Shown here: one piece after another, positions 1 through 8,949 of the stretch
Numbering within the stretch: position 1 is the stretch's first letter
Layout: each line of letters opens with the position of its first letter
Source: Lewinellaceae bacterium
Lineage (GTDB): Bacteria; Bacteroidota; Bacteroidia; Chitinophagales; Saprospiraceae
Assembly: GCA_020636005.1 (NCBI GenBank)
Contig: JACJYR010000001.1
Span: 692,001 to 756,000, forward strand
Direction: 5' to 3'
DNA: 64,000 nt
Notes under the pieces: generated by a model
What the model was told of the DNA's origin: nothing
Seen by the model: only the letters and a program-made list of their open reading frames with translations
The model's database searches: none
Made by a program: the position numbers and the translations under genes

Positions 1-116
1 CTGTTTTCTGGGAAAGGATTTGAATGGAAATATAACTGCACCTACGCATTAATTCCCCTTTTGTTCAGTTAAAGGCAAATTAATTTTTCAAGCTATTACC
101 ACTTTGCAACAGGTTC

Positions 117-152
117 AGCAGCCTGGCTGCCCGCCGGGCTGTGCTGCTTTTT
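117..152 (+). terminator. Possible intrinsic terminator
   Basis: AGCAGC at 117-122 pairs with GCTGCT at 143-148, with an inner GCCCG/CGGGC stem, and runs into five T. It would end a + strand transcript entering from the left. The rest of 1-268 holds no gene that I can see. Confidence 0.4.
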
Positions 153-232
153 CAACCATGATTTAATCGGGAGTGCGTGTTTTTTGCCTAAACAGATGCC
201 CTGAACGGCCACTTTTCCCAGGTAGTTTAGCT

Positions 233-240
233 TACCTTTG
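233..240 (+). promoter_or_regulatory. Bacteroidota -7 box for the crotonase gene
   Basis: TACCTTTG matches the Bacteroidota -7 consensus TAnnTTTG exactly and lies 28 bases before the ATG at 269. No clear TTTG -33 element is present, so only half of the promoter is supported. Confidence 0.4.
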
Positions 241-268
241 CACCTTCTGAAACCTATTCCCTGACTTT

Positions 269-1039
269 ATGGATAAATCTAACCAAGGCTCGGTGTCGCT
301 CAGCATCGTGGACAAAGTAGCGACTATTGAATTTTACCATCCTGCCCACAACTCACTGCCCAGCAACCTTTTAGCAGAACTGGCTACAGCCATCCGCCGG
401 GCGGGCGAAAGTGACGATGCAATCGTCATTGTGCTGCGCAGCAGCGGCGACCGCTCCTTCTGTGCCGGGGCCAGCTTTGACGAACTGGCTTCCATCAACG
501 ATTTTGAGACCGGTAAAAAATTCTTCCTCGGCTTTGCCAATGTCATCAATGCCATGCGTGTTTGCCCCAAGCTCATCATCGGGCGGGTACACGGTAAAAC
601 CGTCGGCGGTGGGGTAGGTTTAGCAGCGGCCACGGATTATTGCATTGCCAGCAAGTGGGCTTCTTTGCGCCTGAGCGAACTGGCGGTCGGCATAGGGCCA
701 TTTGTGGTCGGGCCGGCTGTGGAGCGCAAAGTTGGTACTGCTGCCTTCAGCCAACTGGCCATCAATGCCACCGAATGGCAAACAGCCGCCTGGGCCAAAG
801 AGAAGGGCCTTTTCAACGAGGTTTTTGAAACGACAGAACAGGTGGACGCCTACCTCGCCCATTTCACCAACATCCTCGTCCACTCCAACCCGGCGGCCAT
901 GCTGCATTTGAAGCAGGTTTTCTGGCAGGGCACGGAACACTGGGACCAACTGTTGGACGAACGGGCAGCGATGAGTGGGCAACTGGTACTGTCGGATTTT
1001 ACGAAAAATGCGATTGCGGCTTTTAAGGGAAAAGATTAA
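269..1039 (+). CDS. Enoyl-CoA hydratase/isomerase (crotonase) family protein
   Basis: A 256-residue crotonase-fold enzyme, the usual length for the family, expected to hydrate or isomerise an acyl-CoA in the cytosol. The oxyanion-hole segment HGKTVGGGVG is at residues 108-117. The later catalytic-glutamate region reads SELAVGIGP near 136-144, with E137 in the position of the second catalytic Glu. The first catalytic Glu of classical hydratases (in GGGCE) is replaced by Gly here, so the exact reaction is uncertain; a methylglutaconyl-CoA hydratase-like role or an isomerase is possible. The gene lies 20 bases before a 2-oxoacid dehydrogenase E1 gene on the same strand, which suggests an operon for branched-chain or related acyl-CoA catabolism. 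Family call firm, substrate inferred. Confidence 0.88.
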   Translation: MDKSNQGSVSLSIVDKVATIEFYHPAHNSLPSNLLAELATAIRRAGESDDAIVIVLRSSGDRSFCAGASFDELASINDFETGKKFFLGFANVINAMRVCPKLIIGRVHGKTVGGGVGLAAATDYCIASKWASLRLSELAVGIGPFVVGPAVERKVGTAAFSQLAINATEWQTAAWAKEKGLFNEVFETTEQVDAYLAHFTNILVHSNPAAMLHLKQVFWQGTEHWDQLLDERAAMSGQLVLSDFTKNAIAAFKGKD

Positions 1040-1059
1040 GGTAAATTGAAATTGCGACC

Positions 1060-3141
1060 ATGACTGAAACCAAACCAACCGTTGACAAAAAGCTACTGAA
1101 AGAAGCTTTCCGCCTCATGGCAACCGCCAAGAGCATGACGGAGGTCTATGAAGAAAACTTCAAGTTCGTCTCCAAATACGTCCATGCTACCTCCCGGGGC
1201 CATGAGGCGGTGCAGATTGCCCTCGGCCTGTTGCTTAAACCGCAGGATTACTTGTCGCTGTACTACAGGGACGATTCGGTCTTGTTGAGCATCGGCATGG
1301 AACCCTACGACCTCATGCTCCAGTTGATGGCCAAGCGGGACGACCCTTTTTCTGCCGGCCGCAGCTACTACTGCCACCCCAGCCTGAAGGATCCCGACAA
1401 GCCTAAGATACCCCACCAATCTTCTGCTACGGGCATGCAGGCTATCCCTGCAACAGGCATGGCCATGGGCATCCAATACAAAGAAAAGACGGGTATGGAC
1501 ATGGGCTGGGACAAGCTCGACGGCGGGCGCCCCATCGCGGTTTGCTCGCTCGGCGACGCCTCCGTCACAGAAGGGGAAGTGGCCGAAGCCTTTCAAATGG
1601 CTGCCTTGAAACAATTCCCCATCCTTTATTTCGTGCAGGACAACGGCTGGGACATTTCCGCCAATGCCGAAGAAACCAGGGCACAAGATGCCGCCGAATA
1701 TGCCAGGGGTTTTCACGGAATTGAAGTCCGCAGCATCGAGGGCAACGACTTTTTTGAATGTTATGCCACCTTGAAGGAAGTCGTGGAAACCATCCGCCGG
1801 GAGCGTCGCCCATTCCTTGTGCATGCCAGGGTACCGCTGCTCAACCACCACACTTCCGGCGTCCGCATGGAATGGTACCGCGACGACCTGGAAGAACACC
1901 GCCAACGAGACCCCTACCCTATTTTCCGAAATCAACTGCTGGAAGAAGGCATTTCAGAAAAAGCGCTGCTAAACATAGAAAAGGAAGCCCGCCAAAAGGT
2001 GGAGGCCGACTTTGAAAAAGCAAAAAAAGCGGAGGATCCACGCCCGGAAGATTTGTTCACCCACGACTTCGCCCCCACCCCTGTCACGCAAGAAACAGGC
2101 GAACGCTCCCCTGCCACCGGGGAGGTAAAAGTGATGGTGGACAGCGCCCTGTTTGCCGTGGAAGAACTCATGCGGGCGCACCCCGAATGCCTGCTCTACG
2201 GCCAGGATGTGGGCAGCAGGTTGGGAGGTGTGTTCCGGGAAGCAGCCACCCTGGCGCAAAAGTTCGGGGACAACCGGGTGTTCAACACGCCCATCCAGGA
2301 GGCCTTCATCGTCGGCAGCACGGTGGGTATGAGTGCCGTTGGCCTGAAGCCCATCGTGGAAGTTCAGTTTGCAGACTATATCTGGCCAGGGCTGAACCAA
2401 CTCTTCACGGAGGTGAGCCGCTCCTGCTACCTCACCAATGGCAAGTGGCCGGTAAGCATGATACTCCGGGTGCCCATTGGCGCTTATGGCAGTGGCGGCC
2501 CTTATCATTCCTCCAGTGTCGAATCTGTGGTAACGAATATCAAGGGCATCAAAATCGCCTACCCCAGCAACGGGGCCGACCTGAAAGGGCTGTTGAAAGC
2601 GGCCTACCACGACCCGAACCCTGTCGTCATTTTCGAGCACAAAGGGCTGTACTGGTCGAAGGTAAAAGGTACGGAGGCGGCCAGGTGCATCATGCCGGGC
2701 GAAGATTATGTATTGCCGTTTGGCATCGCCAACAGCGTCCTGAAAGCTGAGAAAGACTGGGTAGAAAAAGGCGACTCCCTGGTTGTGGTGACCTATGGCA
2801 TGGGCGTCCATTGGGCCTTGAACGCAGCGAAAAAATTTGAAGGCCGGGTGGAGGTACTGGATTTGCGCACTCTTTATCCGTTGGACGAAACAGCTATGTA
2901 CGAAGCCGCCAAACGCCACGGTAAATGCCTCGTCGTAACGGAGGAACAGGTGAACAGCAGCTTTGCCCAAAGCCTCGCCGCCCGCATCCAGGAAAGCTGC
3001 TTCGAGTGGCTGGACGCCCCCGTGCGGACGATGGGCGCAGAAAACATGCCCGCCGTGCCACTCAATGAAACACTGGAAAAAGCAATGATACCTTCTATTG
3101 AAAAAGTGGAAGCAGCAATGAAGAAATTGTTCGATTATTGA
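1060..3141 (+). CDS. 2-oxoacid dehydrogenase E1, fused alpha and beta subunits
   Basis: A 693-residue thiamine-diphosphate dehydrogenase E1 in which the alpha and beta subunits are one chain. The N-terminal half carries the ThDP motif beginning GDASVTEGE near residue 165 and ending at the Asn of VQDNGWDIS. A charged linker near 320-355 joins it to a transketolase-like beta half beginning around EELMRAHPECLLYGQDVG and including GAYGSGGPYHS. Fused E1 proteins of this size are common in Bacteroidota and are generally annotated as branched-chain 2-oxoisovalerate or pyruvate-type dehydrogenases; E2 and E3 are not in the window. The preceding crotonase gene fits branched-chain amino-acid breakdown. 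Substrate is inference. Confidence 0.9.
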   Translation: MTETKPTVDKKLLKEAFRLMATAKSMTEVYEENFKFVSKYVHATSRGHEAVQIALGLLLKPQDYLSLYYRDDSVLLSIGMEPYDLMLQLMAKRDDPFSAGRSYYCHPSLKDPDKPKIPHQSSATGMQAIPATGMAMGIQYKEKTGMDMGWDKLDGGRPIAVCSLGDASVTEGEVAEAFQMAALKQFPILYFVQDNGWDISANAEETRAQDAAEYARGFHGIEVRSIEGNDFFECYATLKEVVETIRRERRPFLVHARVPLLNHHTSGVRMEWYRDDLEEHRQRDPYPIFRNQLLEEGISEKALLNIEKEARQKVEADFEKAKKAEDPRPEDLFTHDFAPTPVTQETGERSPATGEVKVMVDSALFAVEELMRAHPECLLYGQDVGSRLGGVFREAATLAQKFGDNRVFNTPIQEAFIVGSTVGMSAVGLKPIVEVQFADYIWPGLNQLFTEVSRSCYLTNGKWPVSMILRVPIGAYGSGGPYHSSSVESVVTNIKGIKIAYPSNGADLKGLLKAAYHDPNPVVIFEHKGLYWSKVKGTEAARCIMPGEDYVLPFGIANSVLKAEKDWVEKGDSLVVVTYGMGVHWALNAAKKFEGRVEVLDLRTLYPLDETAMYEAAKRHGKCLVVTEEQVNSSFAQSLAARIQESCFEWLDAPVRTMGAENMPAVPLNETLEKAMIPSIEKVEAAMKKLFDY

Positions 3142-3318
3142 ACGATGAGGTTAGTAAGTAGTAGTAGTTTGAAATGGTTCGACCAGGTTTGAAAATGGGT
3201 TGACTATGTTGCCAAGTGTTGTAAATGGCTAAAGCCCAATAATTTACTGCCGTGAATCTTCAATTTCAAACAGCACCAAAATAAAATCATTCCCTGAAAC
3301 AGATTGCGTTTGACGCAT

Positions 3319-3430
3319 AGTAACGATGAAAAAATAACTTCCCCATTTTGATTTTGAAAACCCAGCAATGGAGAGGTTTTTTAAAAATAAACCCGATTTC
3401 TCATCGGAATTGTTTTTCCTTCGATCCATA
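3319..3430 (+). repeat. ~111-bp dispersed repeat, copy A (diverged)
   Basis: Begins AGTAACGATGAAAAAATAAC and ends in a hairpin ACCCGATTTCTCATCGGAAT. It is the same unit as at 8571, 33983 (inverted), 39027 and 51658, but with more substitutions, including a damaged terminal hairpin. It occupies most of the gap 3142-3489; nothing coding is visible there. Confidence 0.75.
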
Positions 3431-3433
3431 AAA

Positions 3434-3470
3434 GAAAAGGGGATGTTGCGAAACACCCCCTTTCCTTTTT
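3434..3470. terminator. Bidirectional intrinsic terminator
   Basis: The stem GGGGaTGTT/AACACCCC is flanked by A-rich sequence on the left and T-rich on the right, so it can act on both strands. It lies just beyond the stop codon of the minus-strand gene at 3490-4200. Confidence 0.55.
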
Positions 3471-3489
3471 GAACACAAAATGGACCGGT

Positions 3490-4200
3490 TTACTGAACCA
3501 CCAGTTTTTGTGCCACCGTGCGGCCTTCTTCCATCGCAACGGTCAGGAAATAGATGCCTGCCTGAAGTGCTTCTTTCTCAATCTCCAACGTTGTGCCGCT
3601 CAAGTTATAAGTGCGCACTGTCTGGCCCGTCAGCGAAGTGAGGATGGCCCTGGCGTTGGTCATATCTTTCGGGAAGGTGACCAATGCGGTGCTGGAGAAC
3701 GGGTTCGGTGCCACCGTCATGGACAGCGGGATGAGCTGTTCCCGGGTGCTGCTGGCGCCACAGGCCACACAGGAGTTCCATTTGTAGCAAATGGTTGTGC
3801 TTTCAGCAGGAATGACGAGCAGGCGGTTGTCGTTTGCCGGGTTTTTGCAGTCGCCTGCATCGGCCGGCATACACTCCTGATCCACGTCGCATGCTCCCCA
3901 GGAATCATCTGTGTTGAGGAACTTGAATTCCAGGCTATTTCCTACGGATGCAGCATCGAAGGTAATCGTGGTGCTCCAGACGTTACTGCCTTGATCCGTG
4001 AATACGGGGGTGGAGGGTGGAGTCCAGTCGGGCACGCCCACTGCACCGCTGGCAGCAAAGTTTCCTGCGATTTTCACCGTCTTCAAGGTATTGGTGGCGA
4101 GGTAATCTGTCAGGTCCACCTGGAAGGTGACCTCGACTTGAGCGTTGGCCTGAAATCCGAACAGTATCAGGCCCATAGCGAAAAAGTAAAGTTTTTTCAT
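3490..4200 (-). CDS. Secreted T9SS type A sorting domain protein with an E-set/CBM-like domain
   Basis: A 236-residue protein. Residues 1-20 are a signal peptide (MKKLYFFAMGLILFGFQANA, then QVEVTF). Residues about 21-115 have the pattern VTFQVDLTDYLATNTLKTVKIAGNF followed by WSTTITFD and LEFKFLN, which resembles the small immunoglobulin-like carbohydrate-binding (CBM20/48-like) modules of Bacteroidota. The last ~75 residues are a type IX secretion sorting domain: MTVAPNPFSSTALVTF, then GIYFLTVAMEEGRTVAQKLVVQ. The protein should be exported and anchored or released by T9SS. Binding partner unknown. It precedes, on the same strand, a glucanotransferase that also carries starch-binding-like modules, but 470 bases and a gene remnant separate them. 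Confidence 0.82.
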   Translation of the reverse strand: MKKLYFFAMGLILFGFQANAQVEVTFQVDLTDYLATNTLKTVKIAGNFAASGAVGVPDWTPPSTPVFTDQGSNVWSTTITFDAASVGNSLEFKFLNTDDSWGACDVDQECMPADAGDCKNPANDNRLLVIPAESTTICYKWNSCVACGASSTREQLIPLSMTVAPNPFSSTALVTFPKDMTNARAILTSLTGQTVRTYNLSGTTLEIEKEALQAGIYFLTVAMEEGRTVAQKLVVQ

Positions 4201-4369
4201 AAATAGAAAGATTAATTAAGTGAATGTATAAAAATTGATGATAATGTGGTTTGAACAATCAACAAGCAATGTTGATTAAAATTTTCTGGATTTAGTTGGC
4301 AGGCACTTTTTAGAAAAGATGGGTAAAAGTAGGGATCGATTGGCGTTTCAACAAAAAAATATTTGCCAT

Positions 4370-4633
4370 TCATTCAACTGGTTCCGGTTTTCTTGGAATC
4401 TGCAAATTGGCGACATTGATATAAGCTTTCGTGCTGGCAGATGATCCATAGGCCATTGGATCGCCCCACAGGGGTTGTGGATTGATGTCCGGTAAATTTC
4501 CCTGTAACCCTAAGTTTCCTGCTGTTTTGATTTCAGCTATAAAAAGTAAGGAATCAGATGTTCGATCCAACAGCGGCCGCAAAATCCCTATCCATCTATC
4601 GCACACCGGGCTTCCCAAATCAAGAGAAACGTT
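4370..4633 (-). pseudogene. Possible gene remnant lacking a start
   Basis: An open frame on the minus strand encodes a protein-like sequence (for example IAEIKTAGNLGLQGNLPDIN and ending ANLQIPRKPEPVE) but has no ATG: an in-frame TAA lies at 4634-4636 and the only possible start is a TTG at 4618. It may be the 3' end of a degraded gene. I do not recognise a family. The gap 4201-4672 holds nothing else that I can support. Confidence 0.28.
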
Positions 4634-4672
4634 TTACAACGTGTATTGGGCCAGTAAGGGCCATCCCGTCAG

Positions 4673-7369
4673 TTATCTCCCCGATTGTTCCACCATCCCT
4701 TGTATTTCTTTGTTCAACATCTCCTCTGCCAGCAGCTTTTCCAGTGCCAGGTGGAAGCGGAAGCGCCAGTAGTGCTGCGGGTTGCTCGGGTCGTTGATCT
4801 GCTCGTCGGCAGCATGGGGCCTGCGCAGTCTGGCGTCCATACCCACGAGATCCTGGATGGGGAAAATGGCCCACATGCTGGGCGATTGGAAGTGCATCTG
4901 ATTGATGGCCTTCACGATGCCGGTGGGGCAGTCGTGGGGCGCTGGGCCGATGGGGTGGAAAAACTTTTTGTAAAACTGAGTGGCCGTGCCATAGTCGTTT
5001 TCCCACCAACCCCTGATGGTCGGCATATCGTGGCAGGAGGGGCTGCAGACGGAGGTGTAAGGGTATTCGGCAGGCTCGCCAAAGGTAGCACTGCCCTTTG
5101 GCATGCGCTGTATTTCCAGCGAGAGGATGTTGAGGTCTTTCATCACGCCCGGCACCGAGTGGGGTATCATGCCGAGGTCTTCGCCACAGATGAGCATGTT
5201 GGTGGCCTGCAGCAGCGCGGGCAGTTTACGCAGTGCCTGTTGTTTCCAAAACTCGTCGTGGCGCTTGAAAAAATAATCGTCGTACAGGCGGTCGAAAATG
5301 TGTTGTTCCTGCTCGCCCAGATCCTTGTAGGAGCGGGTGGTGCTGAGGGTGATGCGGGGGTTGAAGGCCGTGCCGCCACTATTGGGTTCTTCTATGAGCA
5401 GCACCTCGCCCAACAGGCGCATGAGCGGTTTTTCAAGATGCCTCATCATGGCAAGGCTTGGGTCGTTTTCAAACAACTGCTTAACCTTCAACTGGGTGTC
5501 CACGAAAGGTTTGGGGGAAAAGTGGCCGAAAGCCACCTCGTCGAGGAAAGTTTTGCTGACGAAACCAGCCGCTTCGCCAAAAAATTCAGGCAGGTATTGG
5601 CCCCGGATGTAAGGTCGCGTATAACGGTCAAGGTCGCCGTGCAGCCCAAATGCAGCCAATTCGTGGCGTTGATAGGGCAGCCGTGGGTTGAACAGGCCGA
5701 GGGTGCCGATGACTTGGTCTGTGGGTATTTCCCAAATCCTGAAAAAGCCGAGAATGTGGTCAATGCGGAGGGCGTCGAAATACAGGCTGAGCTGGGTCAT
5801 GCGTTTGCGCCACCATTCGAAGCCGTTTTCGGCCATTGCCTCCCAGTTGTAGGTCGGGAAGCCCCAGTTCTGCCCGTCCACGGCGTAGGCGTCGGGCGGA
5901 GCGCCGGCCTGCCCGTCCATGTTGTAGAGGTGGGGGGCCACCCAGGCGTCGCAGCTGTGGCGGTAGATGCCGATGGGCAAGTCGCCTTTCAGCACCACCC
6001 CGTGCTGGCGGGCATACGCTGTGGCGCCGAACAGTTGCCGGTGGGCGTGGTATTGGATGAAATAATAAAACGCCACGTCGTCGAAAGCGGCGTAGGTTGG
6101 CGAGCAAAGTTCGTCCGTGACCTGTTTTGAAAACACGGCATATTCCTTCCATTCCTGGAATTTCACCGTGCCGTTCAAGTCCCGCAAATGGCAGAAGGCC
6201 GCATAGGGCTTGAGCCATTCCGCATTTTTTTCAATAAAGTCCAACGCTGCTGTGTCTTTGTAAAACGCCGCTTTTTCCTGGTCAAACAGCAGTTTGAAAA
6301 ATTCAAATTTTGACTTTAAAACCTTTTCAAAATCAACGGTTTCGAGTGTGTTGAGATCTGAAATAGCCTTTTTCAAGCGGGCCTCTGCCTTTTTATCTTT
6401 TAGCTTCGCAATGGACTGCACGTTGACATAAAGCGGGTGCAGGGCAAAGACAGAGATAGCGGCGTAGGGGTAGCTGTCCGTCCAGGTTTTGGTGGCCAAA
6501 GTATCGTTGACGGGCAGCACCTGCACGAGCTTCATCCCGGTTTTCACGGCCCAGTCCACCAGCAGGTTCAGGTCGGTGTATTCGCCGATGCCCATCCCTT
6601 TTTCGCTGCGCAGGGAGAAGACAGGGATGGCCACGCCGGCGCCTTTCCACAAGCTGCTGCCGTACCGGTAGTGTTCATCCGTCCGCACGGCCACGTTGCC
6701 CGCGGCAGAGGGAAAGGTGAAATACATGGTGCGGTTTTCTTCTTTTTCCCATTCAACAATACTATTCCTGGCGGGATCGTACAAGGCATATTTATATTCG
6801 ATGTCCAACCAATTTTCCTCCACCGCCACCTCGGCTCGCCATATCGGGAAGCTTTCGTCAGACATCACCAAAGGTTTCACCCAATTTCCCAATGCCTGAT
6901 GGTTTCCCAGGATGCAGAACTTCAGGTGTTGGGGGATGGCGGCGGCGTGGAGTTGGAAGACGGCCTTGTTTTTTGCAGTGCTTTTCTTAGCTTTTACTGG
7001 CTTTCTTGATTCGGTTGGCTGCCCGGCGGTTTTTTCCCTTTTGAAAATAACATCCTTGAAAGCCGCCGAGAAGTAAGCCTGTTCAGCCTCGTAGGATGGC
7101 CGCCAGTAGTCCTGGCAAAAAACCTGTACCGCCCCTTTGGGGACGACCAGCGTACGGAAGCTGCCGTGTTCCTCCAACTGGCCATTGGGCGTTTCAAGGG
7201 CATATTTATATTCGATTTGCTCACTTTCGCTGATGGCAGCGCTGGCCAGCCAGTTGTTGTCGTCGAAAGTGTTGCAAAGGATGGCCTCTTCGAGGCCGTT
7301 GCGCCTCAGCCGGATGGCAATGTGTTCCCCGTGCTTCGTCCCATAATTGATGTGAAAATGTGCGATCAT
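4673..7369 (-). CDS. malQ: 4-alpha-glucanotransferase with two N-terminal CBM20-like domains
   Basis: An 898-residue GH77 amylomaltase of the DPE2-like architecture. Two starch-binding-like domains occupy residues about 1-110 (HFHINYGTKHGEHIAIR...) and 135-245 (LHAAAIPQHLKFCILGNHQALGNW), followed by the catalytic barrel from about 265 (FSLRSEKGMGIGEYTDLNLL). The nucleophile region is ALRIDHILGFFRIWEIP, the acid/base is in LICGEDLGMIP, and the third carboxylate is in SCHDMPTIRGWW. It disproportionates maltodextrins, releasing glucose, in the cytosol. The start was put at 7369 (MIAHFHINYG) because the domain begins there and a -7 box lies 34 bases upstream; the 23 extra upstream codons look non-coding. 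Family firm. Confidence 0.93.
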   Translation of the reverse strand: MIAHFHINYGTKHGEHIAIRLRRNGLEEAILCNTFDDNNWLASAAISESEQIEYKYALETPNGQLEEHGSFRTLVVPKGAVQVFCQDYWRPSYEAEQAYFSAAFKDVIFKREKTAGQPTESRKPVKAKKSTAKNKAVFQLHAAAIPQHLKFCILGNHQALGNWVKPLVMSDESFPIWRAEVAVEENWLDIEYKYALYDPARNSIVEWEKEENRTMYFTFPSAAGNVAVRTDEHYRYGSSLWKGAGVAIPVFSLRSEKGMGIGEYTDLNLLVDWAVKTGMKLVQVLPVNDTLATKTWTDSYPYAAISVFALHPLYVNVQSIAKLKDKKAEARLKKAISDLNTLETVDFEKVLKSKFEFFKLLFDQEKAAFYKDTAALDFIEKNAEWLKPYAAFCHLRDLNGTVKFQEWKEYAVFSKQVTDELCSPTYAAFDDVAFYYFIQYHAHRQLFGATAYARQHGVVLKGDLPIGIYRHSCDAWVAPHLYNMDGQAGAPPDAYAVDGQNWGFPTYNWEAMAENGFEWWRKRMTQLSLYFDALRIDHILGFFRIWEIPTDQVIGTLGLFNPRLPYQRHELAAFGLHGDLDRYTRPYIRGQYLPEFFGEAAGFVSKTFLDEVAFGHFSPKPFVDTQLKVKQLFENDPSLAMMRHLEKPLMRLLGEVLLIEEPNSGGTAFNPRITLSTTRSYKDLGEQEQHIFDRLYDDYFFKRHDEFWKQQALRKLPALLQATNMLICGEDLGMIPHSVPGVMKDLNILSLEIQRMPKGSATFGEPAEYPYTSVCSPSCHDMPTIRGWWENDYGTATQFYKKFFHPIGPAPHDCPTGIVKAINQMHFQSPSMWAIFPIQDLVGMDARLRRPHAADEQINDPSNPQHYWRFRFHLALEKLLAEEMLNKEIQGMVEQSGR

Positions 7370-7402
7370 GTAAAATTTGGATGTGGATGATGAAATGGGC
7401 GG

Positions 7403-7410
7403 CAAAAATA
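7403..7410 (-). promoter_or_regulatory. -7 box for the glucanotransferase gene
   Basis: Read on the minus strand this is TATTTTTG, an exact TAnnTTTG, 34 bases before the ATG at 7369. A matching -33 element at the right distance was not found. The gap 7370-7669 otherwise shows nothing. Confidence 0.38.
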
Positions 7411-7669
7411 TCGAATGGACGGGAGAAAATGGCGGCAAAAACCAGGGGGTGTTCGGGTGTTCTTGTTTCTCCGTGTTTTTTTTTGGTACCGGTTTTCAAA
7501 AAATCTGAAAGTTTTCCCCAAAAACGGAAAGGCCCGAAAATTTCAGGTTCAATAAATTTCATTCGAGATAAAGCGATTGGAAATCAGGAAATCGAAGATT
7601 CACGCAAGCAAATTAACGATTGCCTGATGGCCGGCTTCCAGGTAGTCCCCAATTTCAAAGGAAACACAG

Positions 7670-8554
7670 CTATGAAACAACATAGGCCGAAGGGCATTTC
7701 CCCCACGTCCGCTTAAAAGCTTTTGAGAAGCCGGCCACATCGGCAAAACCGCTGCGATAGGCCACTTCAGAGATGTTAAACCGCCCCTCCAGCAGCCATT
7801 CCCTCGCTTTTTCCATTTTCCTTTTTTTGAGCCATCGCATGGGCGGGGTGCCAAATACCTCCTGGAAGGTGCGGTGGAAGTGGTAGGGAGAAAGGCAGGC
7901 GCTTTGGGCCACCTCTTCCAGGGTGAGCGGGGCATCGCACCGGTCGTGCATGAAATCACGGGCTGCGAGTACCCGGCGGAACAGCTCTTGCCGGGTGGCG
8001 GGTGTGCGTGCCTTTACCTGGTTAATCTTTCGGGCACTTTCCCGGTGCAGGGAGTACAAACAAACGGCAAGGTCAAAAAAAACCTCCTTGCCAAGGCTGC
8101 CAGCAGGTTTAAGGGTAGTTGCCATTTCTGATGCGATGCCCTGCAATTGCCCGGAAAATGGGTTTGCCTGCCGGTACAACATTTCAAAAAAACGCAGGGG
8201 TGCCGTTTCGGGGTTGGGTTCGTCCAGCAACCCGTGTTCGCTGAATGGCCAACTGGCAACGTCCCCCAGCAATTCCGTACTGAAAAAAACAGCGACGGCC
8301 TGCACATCCGGGGAGGCGGGCAGGCACTCCATTTCCAGGTCGTTGTTGCTGAGGAGCAGTTCGCCTGCCCGGAGCATGATTTCCTTACCTTCTACCAAGA
8401 ACGGCATGGTGCCCCGCAAGCACAACCGGGCGGAATAGGTGGGGGTGAACTTCATGTACCGGCTTACATTTTCGCCAAAGAAAAGGGAGTCTGTTTCATG
8501 GGATGGCTTGTTCGCAGGGGAAGGTGTCGTTGTCCAGGTGATGATTCGGCCCAT
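7670..8554 (-). CDS. AraC-family transcriptional regulator
   Basis: A 294-residue protein with an N-terminal cupin-like effector region (about 1-150; YSARLCLRGTMPFLVEGKEIML) and a C-terminal pair of AraC helix-turn-helix units (about 190-290): DAPLTLEEVAQSACLSPYHF and RFNISEVAYRSGFADVAGFS. Effector and targets unknown. It diverges from the serine hydrolase gene at 8950, with two mobile-type repeats in the 395-base gap, so control of that neighbour is possible but not shown. Confidence 0.9.
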   Translation of the reverse strand: MGRIITWTTTPSPANKPSHETDSLFFGENVSRYMKFTPTYSARLCLRGTMPFLVEGKEIMLRAGELLLSNNDLEMECLPASPDVQAVAVFFSTELLGDVASWPFSEHGLLDEPNPETAPLRFFEMLYRQANPFSGQLQGIASEMATTLKPAGSLGKEVFFDLAVCLYSLHRESARKINQVKARTPATRQELFRRVLAARDFMHDRCDAPLTLEEVAQSACLSPYHFHRTFQEVFGTPPMRWLKKRKMEKAREWLLEGRFNISEVAYRSGFADVAGFSKAFKRTWGKCPSAYVVS

Positions 8555-8570
8555 TGTTATATGAGTAGTT

Positions 8571-8679
8571 AAGTAATGATGAAAAAATAACTTCCCTATT
8601 TTGATGTTGAAACCCCAGCACTGGAAGGGTTTTTTAAAAATAATCCCGATTTCACATCGGGATTATTTTCCTTCGAGCC
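8571..8679 (+). repeat. ~111-bp dispersed repeat, copy B
   Basis: Begins AGTAATGATGAAAAAATAAC, has an internal imperfect stem (GAAACCCC / GGAAGGGTTT) and ends with the hairpin AATCCCGATTTCACATCGGG followed by ATTATTTT. Starts 17 bases upstream of the AraC start codon. Confidence 0.85.
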
Positions 8680-8707
8680 AAAGCTGATTTTTATTTTTTC
8701 ATCCATC

Positions 8708-8840
8708 ATGCGAATAACGGGTTCACTTTTTAAATTCCTTGATTTTCAAGAGGTTAGAACATGGTGATTTTGAAAATCACCATGTTCTCGTTTTTCAACC
8801 AACTGGAAATGTGGAAATTAATTTAACCCGTTATTTGCAT
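8708..8840 (+). repeat. 133-bp MITE-like element, copy 1
   Basis: Terminal inverted repeats ATGCGAATAACGGGTT (8708-8723) and AACCCGTTATTTGCAT (8825-8840) differ at one position. In the centre is a perfect palindrome, ATGGTGATTTT at 8761-8771 with its complement AAAATCACCAT at 8773-8783. A second element of exactly 133 bp with the same core offset (53 bases) is at 24074-24206. No coding capacity. Confidence 0.8.
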
Positions 8841-8949
8841 CAAAAGACAATCGCCCTGTTAGATACGGTTGCAGGCATCCCAGCCAATTTTAGCAATTTC
8901 GGACAATCAAAATGGTAGTCCCTGTTGCATTTTTGGGGTTAAAACAACA

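Noticed and set aside
4685..6130. A 481-codon + strand frame inside the glucanotransferase gene
   Set aside because: It is the antisense shadow of a GH77 gene with all catalytic residues; such long antisense frames recur throughout this GC-balanced DNA.
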